From: UBA7937 sp034419095
GTDB taxonomy: Bacteria > Chloroflexota > Anaerolineae > UBA7937
Direction: 5' to 3'
Length of the DNA stretch: 9,060 nt
Assembly: GCA_034419095.1 (NCBI GenBank)
Contig: DAOULQ010000016.1
Location: 1-9,060, forward strand
Shown here: piece by piece, positions 1-5,645 of the stretch
How positions within the stretch are numbered: the first letter of the stretch is position 1
Layout of the letters: each line of letters begins with the position of its first letter
Notes under the pieces: model-generated
What the model saw: only the letters and a program-made list of their open reading frames with translations
The model's database searches: none
What the model was told of the DNA's origin: nothing
Position numbers and translations under genes: made by a program

Positions 1-1296
1 CGATTCTTGCGTCGGGCGGCCCAGATCGAGGGGGTATATGTGCCTAGCCTCTATGAGGTGGCCTATGGGGATGCTTTGGGTTCACCCCGGCCTCGGACCC
101 CAGAAGCGAAGCCGGTTATCACTAAGCGGATCCTCAATCGCTTGCCTCCTCCCCCCACTCAAGTGATAGTGCCCTATTTAGAAGCGGTCCACGACCGAGG
201 CATGATCGAGATCATGAGGGGCTGCACTCGAGGGTGCCGCTTCTGTCAGGCAGGGGTGATCTATCGTCCTCTTCGGGAGCGCTCGGCGGAGGAGGTATTG
301 GTCGCCGCCGATGAACTCCTGAAGGCCACAGGTTACGAGGAGTTATCTTTGGTCTCCCTTAGCAGTTGTGACCACAGCCAGATAGAGGAGATGGTGCGAG
401 GGCTCATCACTGGGCACGCCTCACAGCATGTTACGGTCTCCCTGCCCAGCCTGCGGGTCGATTCCTTCTCCTTGGAGTTAGCCGCCCTCTTTCAGGGGCA
501 GCGGAAGACGGGTCTCACCTTCGCCCCAGAGGCGGGGAGCCAGAGGTTGCGGGAGGTGATCAATAAGGGGGTGGCGGAGGAGGATATCCTAAGCACTGCA
601 GAGAGGGCCTTCCGCGCTGGCTGGCAGAGGATCAAACTCTACTTCATGATAGGGTTGCCCACGGAGACCATGGAAGATGTGGCCGCCATTTGCGATCTGG
701 TGAAGCGGATTGGGGCCATGGGCCGGAAGATAGGTGGACGGCGGGCTCAGGTGAGCGTTAGTATAGCCACCTTCGTCCCTAAGCCCCATACCCCCTTCCA
801 ATGGATGCCCTTGGAGGGTGAAGCCAGCCTAGAGGAGAAGCAGGCCTTCTTGCGTCGAGAACTGAAGGCGTTCCGCTTGAGTTGGAACGATCCTCAAGCG
901 ACGCTCTTGGAGGCCATCCTCTCCCGTGGGGATCGGCGCCTAGGGGCGGTCATCCATGAGGCATGGCGGCGGGGTGCGCGGTTCGATGCCTGGGACGAAC
1001 TCTTCGAGCCATCTTTTTGGTGGGAGGCGTTCCAGAGCCAAGGGTTAGACCCCGATTTCTACGCTCGGCGCCCCCTGGATAGAGAGGCTCCTCTCTCCTG
1101 GGACCATATCAATGTGGGGGTGAAAAAGGGGTTCCTGGCCCGAGAGTGTGAGCGGGCCCTGCGGGGCCAGACCACCCCCGATTGTCGAGGAGGGCCTTGC
1201 TTTGCCTGTGGCGTCCTTGAGACCTTCCCTGGGGCTCGTGAAGCAGCCCGTCAGGGTCTTTGGGGCTGCCCAGCCACGACAACGGAGGATCGTTGA
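1..1296 (+). CDS. Radical SAM protein, TIGR03960-like (5' end outside window)
   Basis: This is the C-terminal 431 residues of a radical SAM protein. The frame is open at base 1, so the TTG at base 7 is an internal Leu codon, not the start. The CX3CX2C cluster (Cys75, Cys79 and Cys82 of the fragment, bases 223-246) would bind the 4Fe-4S cluster that cleaves S-adenosylmethionine. It is followed by LTFAPEAGSQRLR and YFMIGLPTE, typical of the radical SAM barrel. A second Cys group near the C-terminus (Cys395, Cys400, Cys403) could bind a metal. Family members usually carry a cobalamin-binding-like N-terminal domain, which would lie upstream of the window. The substrate is unknown. Known context: this family is found next to, or fused with, DUF2344 proteins, and the next gene is one. 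The family call is firm; the function is open. Confidence 0.88.
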   Translation, partial: RFLRRAAQIEGVYVPSLYEVAYGDALGSPRPRTPEAKPVITKRILNRLPPPPTQVIVPYLEAVHDRGMIEIMRGCTRGCRFCQAGVIYRPLRERSAEEVLVAADELLKATGYEELSLVSLSSCDHSQIEEMVRGLITGHASQHVTVSLPSLRVDSFSLELAALFQGQRKTGLTFAPEAGSQRLREVINKGVAEEDILSTAERAFRAGWQRIKLYFMIGLPTETMEDVAAICDLVKRIGAMGRKIGGRRAQVSVSIATFVPKPHTPFQWMPLEGEASLEEKQAFLRRELKAFRLSWNDPQATLLEAILSRGDRRLGAVIHEAWRRGARFDAWDELFEPSFWWEAFQSQGLDPDFYARRPLDREAPLSWDHINVGVKKGFLARECERALRGQTTPDCRGGPCFACGVLETFPGAREAARQGLWGCPATTTEDR

Positions 1297-1973
1297 GGGT
1301 AAAGAGCGGCCAACGAATACGCATCACTTTCAGCAAGGGGGAAGAGATACGGTATATCTCCCACTTGGATATGATGCGGCTCTGGAAACGGGCCCTCCGC
1401 CGGGCGAAGGTCCCCTTGGCCTATTCCAAGGGGTTCAACCCTCAGCCCAAGATATCTATCGCCGCCCCTCTCCCCGTGGGGTTCACGGGCGAGGAGGAGG
1501 TGATGGATATCCTCTTGGAGCACCCCGTTTCGCTTGCTAGTTTCGCCAAGAGCGTGAAGAAAGAAATACCTCCCGGCATCACCCTCAAGGAGGTGCGGGA
1601 GGTCTACATGGCCTTGCCCTCCCTTCAATCTCAGGTGCGCTTCGCCGAGTACGCCGTCTCTTCCCTGGACGGTGAGGAGGTGGGGAGCAAGGTCGAGGAA
1701 CTCTTGGCCGCCGAAGCCATCCCCCGGGAACGACGAGGGAAGGAGTACGATCTCCGTCCCCTCATCGACGATCTACGGCTGGAGGGGTCGAGTCTCTGGA
1801 TGCGCTTGAAGCACGATGCCCAGGGGGCAGGACGTCCCGACGAGGTGCTGGCTGCCCTGGGTGTAGAAAGGGCGGGAAAAGCCATCCATCGTACGCGTTT
1901 GATATTCGCCTCTCAGGTTGGTCAGTGCTGGCAGGAATTACCTCCTGCCAACAGAAAGAGCGTCAGATGGTAA
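1293..1973 (+). CDS. DUF2344 / TIGR03936 radical SAM-linked protein
   Basis: This 226-residue protein has the N-terminal features of the radical SAM-linked DUF2344 family: RIRITFSKGEEIRYISHLD, then the LAYSKGFNPQPKIS motif and a GFTGEEE segment. Its biochemical role is not established. Adjacency to, and in other genomes fusion with, the upstream radical SAM protein suggests the two form one enzyme or complex, perhaps acting on RNA; that last part is inference. I chose TTG at 1293 as the start because GGAGGA (1284-1289) lies just upstream and the family N-terminus begins right after it. The start overlaps the upstream stop as TTGA, which implies translational coupling. The frame is open further upstream to a TTG at 1260, but that would add an untypical extension. 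The last 15 or so codons lie within two strong inverted repeats. The RNase G gene that often follows this pair is absent. Confidence 0.85.
   Translation: MRVKSGQRIRITFSKGEEIRYISHLDMMRLWKRALRRAKVPLAYSKGFNPQPKISIAAPLPVGFTGEEEVMDILLEHPVSLASFAKSVKKEIPPGITLKEVREVYMALPSLQSQVRFAEYAVSSLDGEEVGSKVEELLAAEAIPRERRGKEYDLRPLIDDLRLEGSSLWMRLKHDAQGAGRPDEVLAALGVERAGKAIHRTRLIFASQVGQCWQELPPANRKSVRW
1929..1950. repeat. Perfect inverted repeat, 8-bp arms
   Basis: TGGCAGGA (1929-1936) pairs perfectly with TCCTGCCA (1943-1950) across a 6-nt loop. It lies inside the end of the DUF2344 coding region, 9 nt before a second, stronger hairpin. No T tract follows on either strand. It could be an mRNA 3'-end stabiliser or chance; coding constraint does not require it. 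Confidence 0.5.
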
Positions 1974-1983
1974 CATCTGACGC
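1960..1983. repeat. Hairpin with stop codon in a GNRA-type loop
   Basis: GCGTCAGATG (1960-1969) is perfectly complementary to CATCTGACGC (1974-1983), leaving a four-base loop GTAA that contains the TAA stop of the DUF2344 gene. GUAA is a GNRA tetraloop, so the RNA hairpin should be very stable. On the plus strand the following bases are not T-rich, so this is not a canonical terminator there. On the minus strand it is followed by CTCTTTCTGTT, which makes a weak minus-strand terminator possible. A role as an RNA 3'-end stabiliser or a rho-assisted stop is inference. Confidence 0.6.
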
Positions 1984-2011
1984 CACGGGAAATCCCCCTG
2001 CAAAGGCAGCG

Positions 2012-2041
2012 AAAAAAGAGCCCCAGCCAAAAGGCTGGGGC
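2012..2041 (-). terminator. Intrinsic terminator of the small minus-strand gene
   Basis: The 9-bp stem GCCCCAGCC (2020-2028) / GGCTGGGGC (2033-2041) has an AAAA loop. Read on the minus strand, the stem is followed by TC and then six Ts (2017-2012), a textbook intrinsic terminator. On the plus strand the stem is followed by CGACTTTC, a poor U tract. It starts 21 bp after the stop of the 56-residue minus-strand gene, which supports that gene being real. It might also weakly stop plus-strand transcripts from the DUF2344 gene. Confidence 0.85.
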
Positions 2042-2062
2042 CGACTTTCAAGGCAGATGCCG

Positions 2063-2233
2063 CTATCGACAACGGGCTTTTCCTCCCACTATCCACATCT
2101 GCTTCTCGGACCAAGCGGACAGGTTGTGACGGTAGCGCTTCTTGGCTTTTTGTAGGGCTCGGTCAACTGCGCGACCAGCGAGGAGTGCGAAAGCGAGCAT
2201 CATGGTGATGATCAAGAGAAGGTCATACTCCAT
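2063..2233 (-). CDS. Small single-span membrane protein, unknown function
   Basis: This 56-residue protein starts at the ATG at 2231-2233, preceded on the minus strand by a GGAGAGGAGAGC ribosome-binding stretch, and ends at TAG (2063-2065). Residues 4-20 (DLLLIITMMLAFALLAG) form one hydrophobic membrane helix near the N-terminus. They are followed by a basic region (RAVDRALQKAKKRYR) and a short polar tail, so an N-out, C-in anchor with a cytoplasmic basic tail is expected. The frame could extend upstream to an ATG at 2282-2284, but the added residues look non-coding. A strong terminator follows on the same strand. It is transcribed divergently from rplU. I recognise no family. The gene is judged real from the combination of ribosome-binding site, hydrophobic helix and dedicated terminator. 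No convincing promoter was found in the upstream 140 bp. Confidence 0.62.
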   Translation of the reverse strand: MEYDLLLIITMMLAFALLAGRAVDRALQKAKKRYRHNLSAWSEKQMWIVGGKARCR

Positions 2234-2372
2234 GCTCTCCTCTCCACATCCAGTGGAGCGTGTGTGGCAGCAGATGTCCATCACCCTTGCTTCGGCTTTT
2301 TCCTCTCACTTGCGGGTAACCCCGGAGTTGCCTTCAAGACACTGAAGCCATCGTCCTGACTACGCCGTGAGT

Positions 2373-2401
2373 TTGACAAATGAGAGAGGAGTTGCTATAC
2401 T
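2373..2401 (+). promoter_or_regulatory. Sigma-70-type promoter of rplU-rpmA-rpmE
   Basis: A perfect -35 box TTGACA (2373-2378) is separated by exactly 17 bp from a -10 box TATACT (2396-2401, five of six matches to consensus). Transcription should begin near 2407-2409, giving a leader of only about 25 nt before rplU. That leaves no room for a structured L21 leader of the kind known from Bacillus. Confidence 0.88.
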
Positions 2402-2432
2402 TTATAAGCTGGTCAATTGGGGAGAGTCTTTA

Positions 2433-2972
2433 ATGTACGCTGTTATCGAGGTAGGAGGCAAGCAATATCGGGTCTCCGAAGGGGAGAGTATCGAGGTGGA
2501 GAGGCTCCCTTTGGAGGTGGGGAAGAGCCTGAGTATCGATCGGGTGCTTCTCTTGGGAGGCGATGGTCAACTGAAGGTGGGAACCCCCACCGTAGAGGGA
2601 GCGAGGGTTAAGGCTCGGGTCACGGAGCATGGCCGAGGCCGGAAGGTCATCGTTTTCAAGTTCAGGCCCCGAAGTGGCTATCAAAGGAAGCACGGCCATC
2701 GCCAGGAGTACACGCGCCTAGCCATCGAGAGCATCGTAGCCAAGAAAGAGGCGCCCAAGAAAGCCAAGCCCAAGGGGGTCCGCAAGAAGAAGACCACTCC
2801 GCTGGAGGAACTGGACCTCTCCGCTCGGACGACTAACCTCCTGCGAGAAGCCAAGATCACCAGCGCGGAAGCGTTGCGGGCCAGGTTGGAGGAAGGAGAC
2901 GAGGCGCTCCTTAGCATCTCTGGCTTCGGTCCCAAGTCGCTGGAAGAGGTCAAGAAAGTCTTAAAGAGGTAA
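2433..2972 (+). CDS. rplU: Ribosomal protein L21 fused to an RNA polymerase alpha-CTD-like domain
   Basis: Residues 1-103 form a normal L21 (MYAVIEVGGKQYRV at the start, then KFRPRSGYQRKHGHRQEYT), a 23S rRNA-binding protein of the large subunit. The start is ATG 2433, with GGGGAGAG upstream and the promoter at 2373. L21 is usually about 100 residues; this protein has 179. After a Lys/Pro-rich linker (104-120), residues 122-179 read like the helix-hairpin-helix C-terminal domain of RNA polymerase alpha: LEELDLSARTTNLL, then ISGFGPKSLEEVKKVL. Aligned by eye to E. coli alpha, the DNA-contact residues Arg265, Asn268, Gly296, Lys298, Ser299 and Glu302 correspond to Arg132, Asn135, Gly166, Lys168, Ser169 and Glu172; Cys269 is Leu136. 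There is a 3-residue insertion between the two halves. The extension might bind rRNA or DNA, or contact transcription factors; its role is unknown. Confidence 0.93.
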   Translation: MYAVIEVGGKQYRVSEGESIEVERLPLEVGKSLSIDRVLLLGGDGQLKVGTPTVEGARVKARVTEHGRGRKVIVFKFRPRSGYQRKHGHRQEYTRLAIESIVAKKEAPKKAKPKGVRKKKTTPLEELDLSARTTNLLREAKITSAEALRARLEEGDEALLSISGFGPKSLEEVKKVLKR

Positions 2973-2977
2973 GAGAG

Positions 2978-3241
2978 ATGGCACATAAGAAGGGTGGCGG
3001 CTCGAGCCGCAATGTCAGGGATAGCGAGAGCAAACGGTTGGGTGTGAAACGGTTTGACGGCCACCAGGTGCGTGCGGGCAACATCCTCGTGCGCCAGCGG
3101 GGTTCCATCTTCCATCCCGGTAACAACGTGGGGATGGGTAAGGATTACACCCTCTTCGCTACCATTGACGGCTACGTCAAATTCGAGAACATCTCCCGCC
3201 GCAAGAAGCGGGTGAGTGTCTACCCGGAGCCCGTGGAATGA
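2978..3241 (+). CDS. rpmA: Ribosomal protein L27
   Basis: The 87-residue protein has the L27 N-terminus MAHKKGGGSSRNVRDSESKR and the conserved core RFDGHQVRAGNILVRQRG, then FHPGNNVGMGKDYTLFA. L27 sits near the peptidyl transferase centre, where its N-terminal tail reaches the tRNA ends. There is no cleavable N-terminal extension of the Firmicutes type. The start lies 5 nt after the rplU stop, with AGAGGTAAGAGAG as the ribosome-binding stretch, and the stop overlaps the start of rpmE as ATGA. The gene is co-transcribed with rplU from the promoter at 2373, the normal bacterial rplU-rpmA arrangement. Confidence 0.97.
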   Translation: MAHKKGGGSSRNVRDSESKRLGVKRFDGHQVRAGNILVRQRGSIFHPGNNVGMGKDYTLFATIDGYVKFENISRRKKRVSVYPEPVE

Positions 3242-3477
3242 AGAAGGGTATTCATCCCGAGTACTATCCCCAGGCCCAGGTGATTTGCGGCTGTGGCAAT
3301 ACCTTCACCACAGGAGCAACGAAACCGGTTATCAAGACCGATATCTGCTCCGCCTGTCACCCCTTCTTCACCGGCGAACAGCGGATCGTCGATACCGCTG
3401 GCCAGGTGGAGCGGTTCATGCGCCGCTTGGAGAAAAAGGAGGAGAGAACGAAGGAAGCCAAAGCCGGAGGAGATTAA
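3238..3477 (+). CDS. rpmE: Ribosomal protein L31, zinc-binding type
   Basis: The 79-residue L31 starts MKKGIHPEYY and keeps the zinc-ribbon cysteines (Cys17, Cys19, Cys37, Cys40) and the CSACHPFFTGEQR signature, so it is the zinc-containing form rather than the zinc-free paralogue. The charged tail EKKEERTKEAKAGGD is slightly longer than in E. coli. The ATG overlaps the rpmA stop (ATGA), so translation is probably coupled to L27. It is the third gene of the ribosomal operon and is followed by a strong intrinsic terminator. Confidence 0.96.
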   Translation: MKKGIHPEYYPQAQVICGCGNTFTTGATKPVIKTDICSACHPFFTGEQRIVDTAGQVERFMRRLEKKEERTKEAKAGGD

Positions 3478-3494
3478 AGCCAGAGTTGGCCCTT

Positions 3495-3525
3495 GAGGGC
3501 AGGGTTTCTTTCCCTGCCCTTTTTC
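3495..3525 (+). terminator. Intrinsic terminator after rpmE
   Basis: GGGCAGGG (3497-3504) pairs with CCCTGCCC (3512-3519) across the loop TTTCTTT; two more A-T and G-T pairs are possible at the base. Five Ts follow (3520-3524). The structure ends only about 16 nt before the tdk start, so it may act as an attenuator for tdk as well as the end of the ribosomal transcript. Confidence 0.92.
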
Positions 3526-3540
3526 TATGGGGGGATTCCC

Positions 3541-4128
3541 ATGCATCGGAGAAGAGGCGGAGGTTGGATGGAGGTGATCTGCGGCGGCATGTTCAGCGGC
3601 AAGACGGAGGAACTGATCCGCCGCGTGAGGCGAGCCCAGATAGCCAAACAGAAGGTCCAGGTCTTTAAGCCCGCGCTTGACGACCGGTACTCCAGGGTGA
3701 AGATCACCGCCCATAGTGGCCTAGATATCGAAGCCCAGAGCGTGGGGAAGGCAGAGGAGATCCTGGAGATGGTGCGGCCCAAGACCAGTGTGGTGGCTAT
3801 CGATGAAGCCCAGTTCTTCGACCGCCAGTTGGCCGATGTCTGCCGCACCTTGGCAGATAGCGGCAAGCGGGTCATAGTGGCTGGCCTGGATATGGACTTC
3901 CGAGGCGAGCCTTTCGCCCCTGTGCCTCATTTGATGGCTGAGGCGGAGATGGTAGATAAACTGCAAGCCATCTGCGTGGTTTGTGGCGATGCCGCCAGCC
4001 GTAGTCAACGGCTTATAGATGGGCATCCCGCCTCCTACGACGACCCCATTATCCTGGTGGGGGCCAGCGAGGCCTACGAGGCCCGTTGCCGCCATTGTCA
4101 CGAGGTGCCTGGAAGGCCAGAAGAGTAG
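3541..4128 (+). CDS. tdk: Thymidine kinase, type II
   Basis: This 195-residue enzyme transfers phosphate from ATP to thymidine in the pyrimidine salvage pathway, in the cytoplasm. Visible motifs are the P-loop GGMFSGKT (residues 15-22), the DEAQFF motif with catalytic Glu89, the GLDMDFRGEPF segment, four structural zinc cysteines (Cys145, Cys148, Cys183, Cys186) and the thymidine-binding lasso region ending GASEAYEARCRHCH. I chose the ATG at 3541 because HRRRGGGWMEVICG matches the usual family N-terminus. A second ATG at 3568 has a better ribosome-binding site (GGAGG, 3559-3563), but starting there would remove conserved residues. The first start has only a GGGGGG run upstream. The gene sits directly behind the rpmE terminator, with no visible promoter of its own in the 16 nt gap. 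Confidence 0.96.
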   Translation: MHRRRGGGWMEVICGGMFSGKTEELIRRVRRAQIAKQKVQVFKPALDDRYSRVKITAHSGLDIEAQSVGKAEEILEMVRPKTSVVAIDEAQFFDRQLADVCRTLADSGKRVIVAGLDMDFRGEPFAPVPHLMAEAEMVDKLQAICVVCGDAASRSQRLIDGHPASYDDPIILVGASEAYEARCRHCHEVPGRPEE

Positions 4129-4140
4129 TTCGGAGCCTCT

Positions 4141-5034
4141 ATGGGGTTCTTCATCAAAGATGGCCGGCTGCGGCCCACTTGGCGCGTTCTCCTCTACTTG
4201 GCAGCCTATCTCGTGGGTCAACTCCTGGTCCAAATCCCCATCGGCATAGCCTACGCTGCTTATCTTACCTTCGGCAAGGTAGAGGGGGTTGCTTTAGAGC
4301 GTCTCCCCCTTCCTTTGCTCACCCTCTCCGCTCTGTCATCACTATTGGCAACTCTACTCATCACCTGGGCTTTCCGTCGCTTCCTCGACAGGGGTACGCT
4401 TCTAGGACTGGGCCTGCAAAGGAGCAAAAGGTGGCCAAGAGAGATAGGCACAGGCTTGACGCTGGGTTTTCTCCTCATAGCCTTTATCTTCCTATTGGAG
4501 TGGGCGTTAGGGTGGGTGAGAGTTCAAGGCTTCGCCTGGCAGCGGCAAGCGCCGATGACCTTGGTTGGTGCCTTACTAGGCTACGTGGCTTTTTATACCT
4601 TTGTGGCTTTCGGTGAGGAACTAGCCTTCCGAGGATATATACTTCAAAACCTGTGTCAGGGGTGGGGAACTCCAGTCGCACTTTTGACTTCCTCATTCTT
4701 CTTCGCTCTTCTCCATGGCTTGAACCCTCACTTCACCCCCCTGGCTCTGGTGGGGATAGCCCTGGCAGGGGCTTTCATGGCTTATAGTTATCTACTCTCC
4801 AATTCATTATGGCTGCCCATCGCTTTCCACTTCGCCTGGAACTTCTCCCAGGGGCCGCTCTTCTCTTTCCCCGTCAGCGGCCTAGCGAGCGAGGGCCTCT
4901 TACTGCTGGAGAGGGGGGATTCCCCTTCTCTCATCACCGGAGGAGCCTTCGGCCCTGAGGGAGGAGTGCTGGGGATGCTAGTCCTCCTCTTTGGCTTGCT
5001 CCTCCTCTCGCTCTGGTGGAGAAGGACTGCCTAG
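4141..5034 (+). CDS. CPBP family intramembrane metalloprotease
   Basis: This 297-residue polytopic membrane protein has about seven or eight hydrophobic segments. It carries the three CPBP (CAAX protease and bacteriocin-processing) motifs: EELAFR (Glu159, Glu160, Arg164), FALLH (Phe188 to His192) and HFAWN (His230, Asn234). Related proteins are glutamate-type intramembrane proteases that cleave prenylated proteins, or that process or give immunity to bacteriocins; the bacterial substrates are mostly unknown, as here. The N-terminus (GFFIKDGRLRPTWRVLLYL) is typical of the family. Start ATG 4141 is 12 nt after the tdk stop, with CGGAG as the ribosome-binding site, so it is probably co-transcribed with tdk, although no functional link to thymidine salvage is evident. 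No clear intrinsic terminator follows; a 25-bp inverted repeat lies 26 nt downstream. Confidence 0.9.
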   Translation: MGFFIKDGRLRPTWRVLLYLAAYLVGQLLVQIPIGIAYAAYLTFGKVEGVALERLPLPLLTLSALSSLLATLLITWAFRRFLDRGTLLGLGLQRSKRWPREIGTGLTLGFLLIAFIFLLEWALGWVRVQGFAWQRQAPMTLVGALLGYVAFYTFVAFGEELAFRGYILQNLCQGWGTPVALLTSSFFFALLHGLNPHFTPLALVGIALAGAFMAYSYLLSNSLWLPIAFHFAWNFSQGPLFSFPVSGLASEGLLLLERGDSPSLITGGAFGPEGGVLGMLVLLFGLLLLSLWWRRTA

Positions 5035-5059
5035 CCTCTTTGAACCACTGGGGTTAGCT

Positions 5060-5084
5060 ATCGGTGCTAAGTATGAGCACCGAT
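5060..5084. repeat. 25-bp perfect inverted repeat after the CPBP gene
   Basis: ATCGGTGCT (5060-5068) is perfectly repeated in inverted form as AGCACCGAT (5076-5084) around a 7-nt spacer. No T tract follows closely on either strand, so it is not a clear intrinsic terminator. It could be a weak or factor-assisted terminator for tdk-CPBP, or a dimeric repressor operator upstream of the decayed lipoprotein frame at 5113. Confidence 0.5.
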
Positions 5085-5112
5085 CTATCAACTTTGCTGT
5101 CAGGGGGGTCGA

Positions 5113-5322
5113 ATGAAACGGTTCTTGATTTGTGCGCTTCTCCTCACCTCTTGCTCTTTTTACCTATCGAAGCGGCCAGGATCTGGCTAGGGCGGGGGAA
5201 AATCGGTGATGGCCCTTATCCCCTTCGGCGACCAGGGCATCTTCGACCGTCGGCCGTACGAGGCGCGGGAGGCCCACTTCGATTTCTGGCTCAATCTGGC
5301 GGAGTACGCGCAGGAGAGATAA
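5113..5322 (+). pseudogene. Lipoprotein-like frame broken by an in-frame TAG
   Basis: The frame begins at an ATG preceded by AGGGGGGT. It encodes MKRFLICALLLTSC, a typical lipoprotein signal peptide with a lipobox ending at Cys14. It hits TAG at codon 26 (5188-5190) and continues in the same frame for 43 more codons to TAA (5320-5322). The part after the stop, from about 5209, has strongly GC-rich third positions and a protein-like sequence (PFGDQGIFDRRPYEAR, then FDFWLNLAEYAQER). This suggests a former or recently damaged small lipoprotein of about 69 codons, itself probably a remnant of a longer gene. Alternatives are a separate 37-residue ORF from ATG 5209, or a sequencing error at the TAG. 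I recognise no family. Confidence 0.45.
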
Positions 5323-5350
5323 TTCTGCCTTTGCCAACGCGGAGTATAGT

Positions 5351-5379
5351 TTGTCAAAAGCGGTGGTTTGGAGTTAAAT
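5351..5379 (+). promoter_or_regulatory. Candidate promoter upstream of the lipoprotein gene
   Basis: TTGTCA (5351-5356, five of six matches to the -35 consensus) is followed after 17 bp by TTAAAT (5374-5379), a mediocre -10 box. It points toward the lipoprotein gene at 5673 and would give a leader of roughly 285 nt. It is the best-spaced pair I noticed in this tract, but it is weak. Confidence 0.22.
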
Positions 5380-5467
5380 TTGTGGTGGTAATGCCCCTTT
5401 TACTGGCGAGATGCTCATCGGGCTGGTCTACTTCTTCCTCGGCCACTTCATCTTTCGTCGGTTCTAA
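5378..5467 (+). pseudogene. C-terminal fragment of a membrane protein
   Basis: Between a TAA at 5375 and a TAA at 5465-5467 the frame encodes about 29 residues ending in GEMLIGLVYFFLGHFIFRRF. This is a hydrophobic helix followed by a basic RRF end, as in the last membrane segment of ABC-2-type permeases and similar proteins. Codons from about 5405 have GC-rich third positions. No ribosome-binding site precedes the internal ATG (5411). It reads as the surviving 3' end of a deleted gene; the family assignment is a guess. Confidence 0.35.
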
Positions 5468-5623
5468 TGGACGAGGCACGTTGGGGGGATGTAAGGAGGT
5501 GGCGCTTGATCTCGGTATCTTTCCCCAGTTCTCCCTTTAATGGTAGAGCGGGGGTATTCTCTTACCTCATCCTGTATGAGGGGAGTTGTTCTTGCTTGAA
5601 GGGTGTCCTTCCAGGATCCCGTA

Positions 5624-5645
5624 GGGGGAACAAACCCCGCTTTTT
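5624..5645 (+). terminator. Weak terminator-like element
   Basis: GGGG (5625-5628) and CCCC (5635-5638) can form a short stem over a 6-nt AACAAA loop, followed by GC and five Ts (5641-5645). The 4-bp stem is marginal. It lies 28 nt upstream of the lipoprotein start, so it could end or attenuate transcription from the decayed tract. Confidence 0.25.

Noticed and set aside
2063..2284. Longer 73-codon version of the small minus-strand gene starting at ATG 2282-2284
   Set aside because: The extra 17 residues (rich in Cys, His, Arg) do not resemble a signal or membrane anchor, and the internal ATG at 2231-2233 has a better ribosome-binding stretch directly upstream of the membrane helix.
2367..2432. 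Upstream in-frame TTG start for L21
   Set aside because: It would begin inside the promoter -35 region, upstream of the predicted transcription start, and the family N-terminus MYAVIEVGGKQ begins exactly at ATG 2433.
2402..2432. Possible L21 leader RNA regulating rplU
   Set aside because: The predicted 5' leader is only about 25 nt and shows no stable stem.
5064..5540. A plus-strand frame of 158 codons through the gene-poor tract
   Set aside because: Its composition is not protein-like, its start lies inside the 25-bp palindrome with no ribosome-binding site, and it runs out of frame with the lipobox-bearing and GC3-rich fragments in the same tract.
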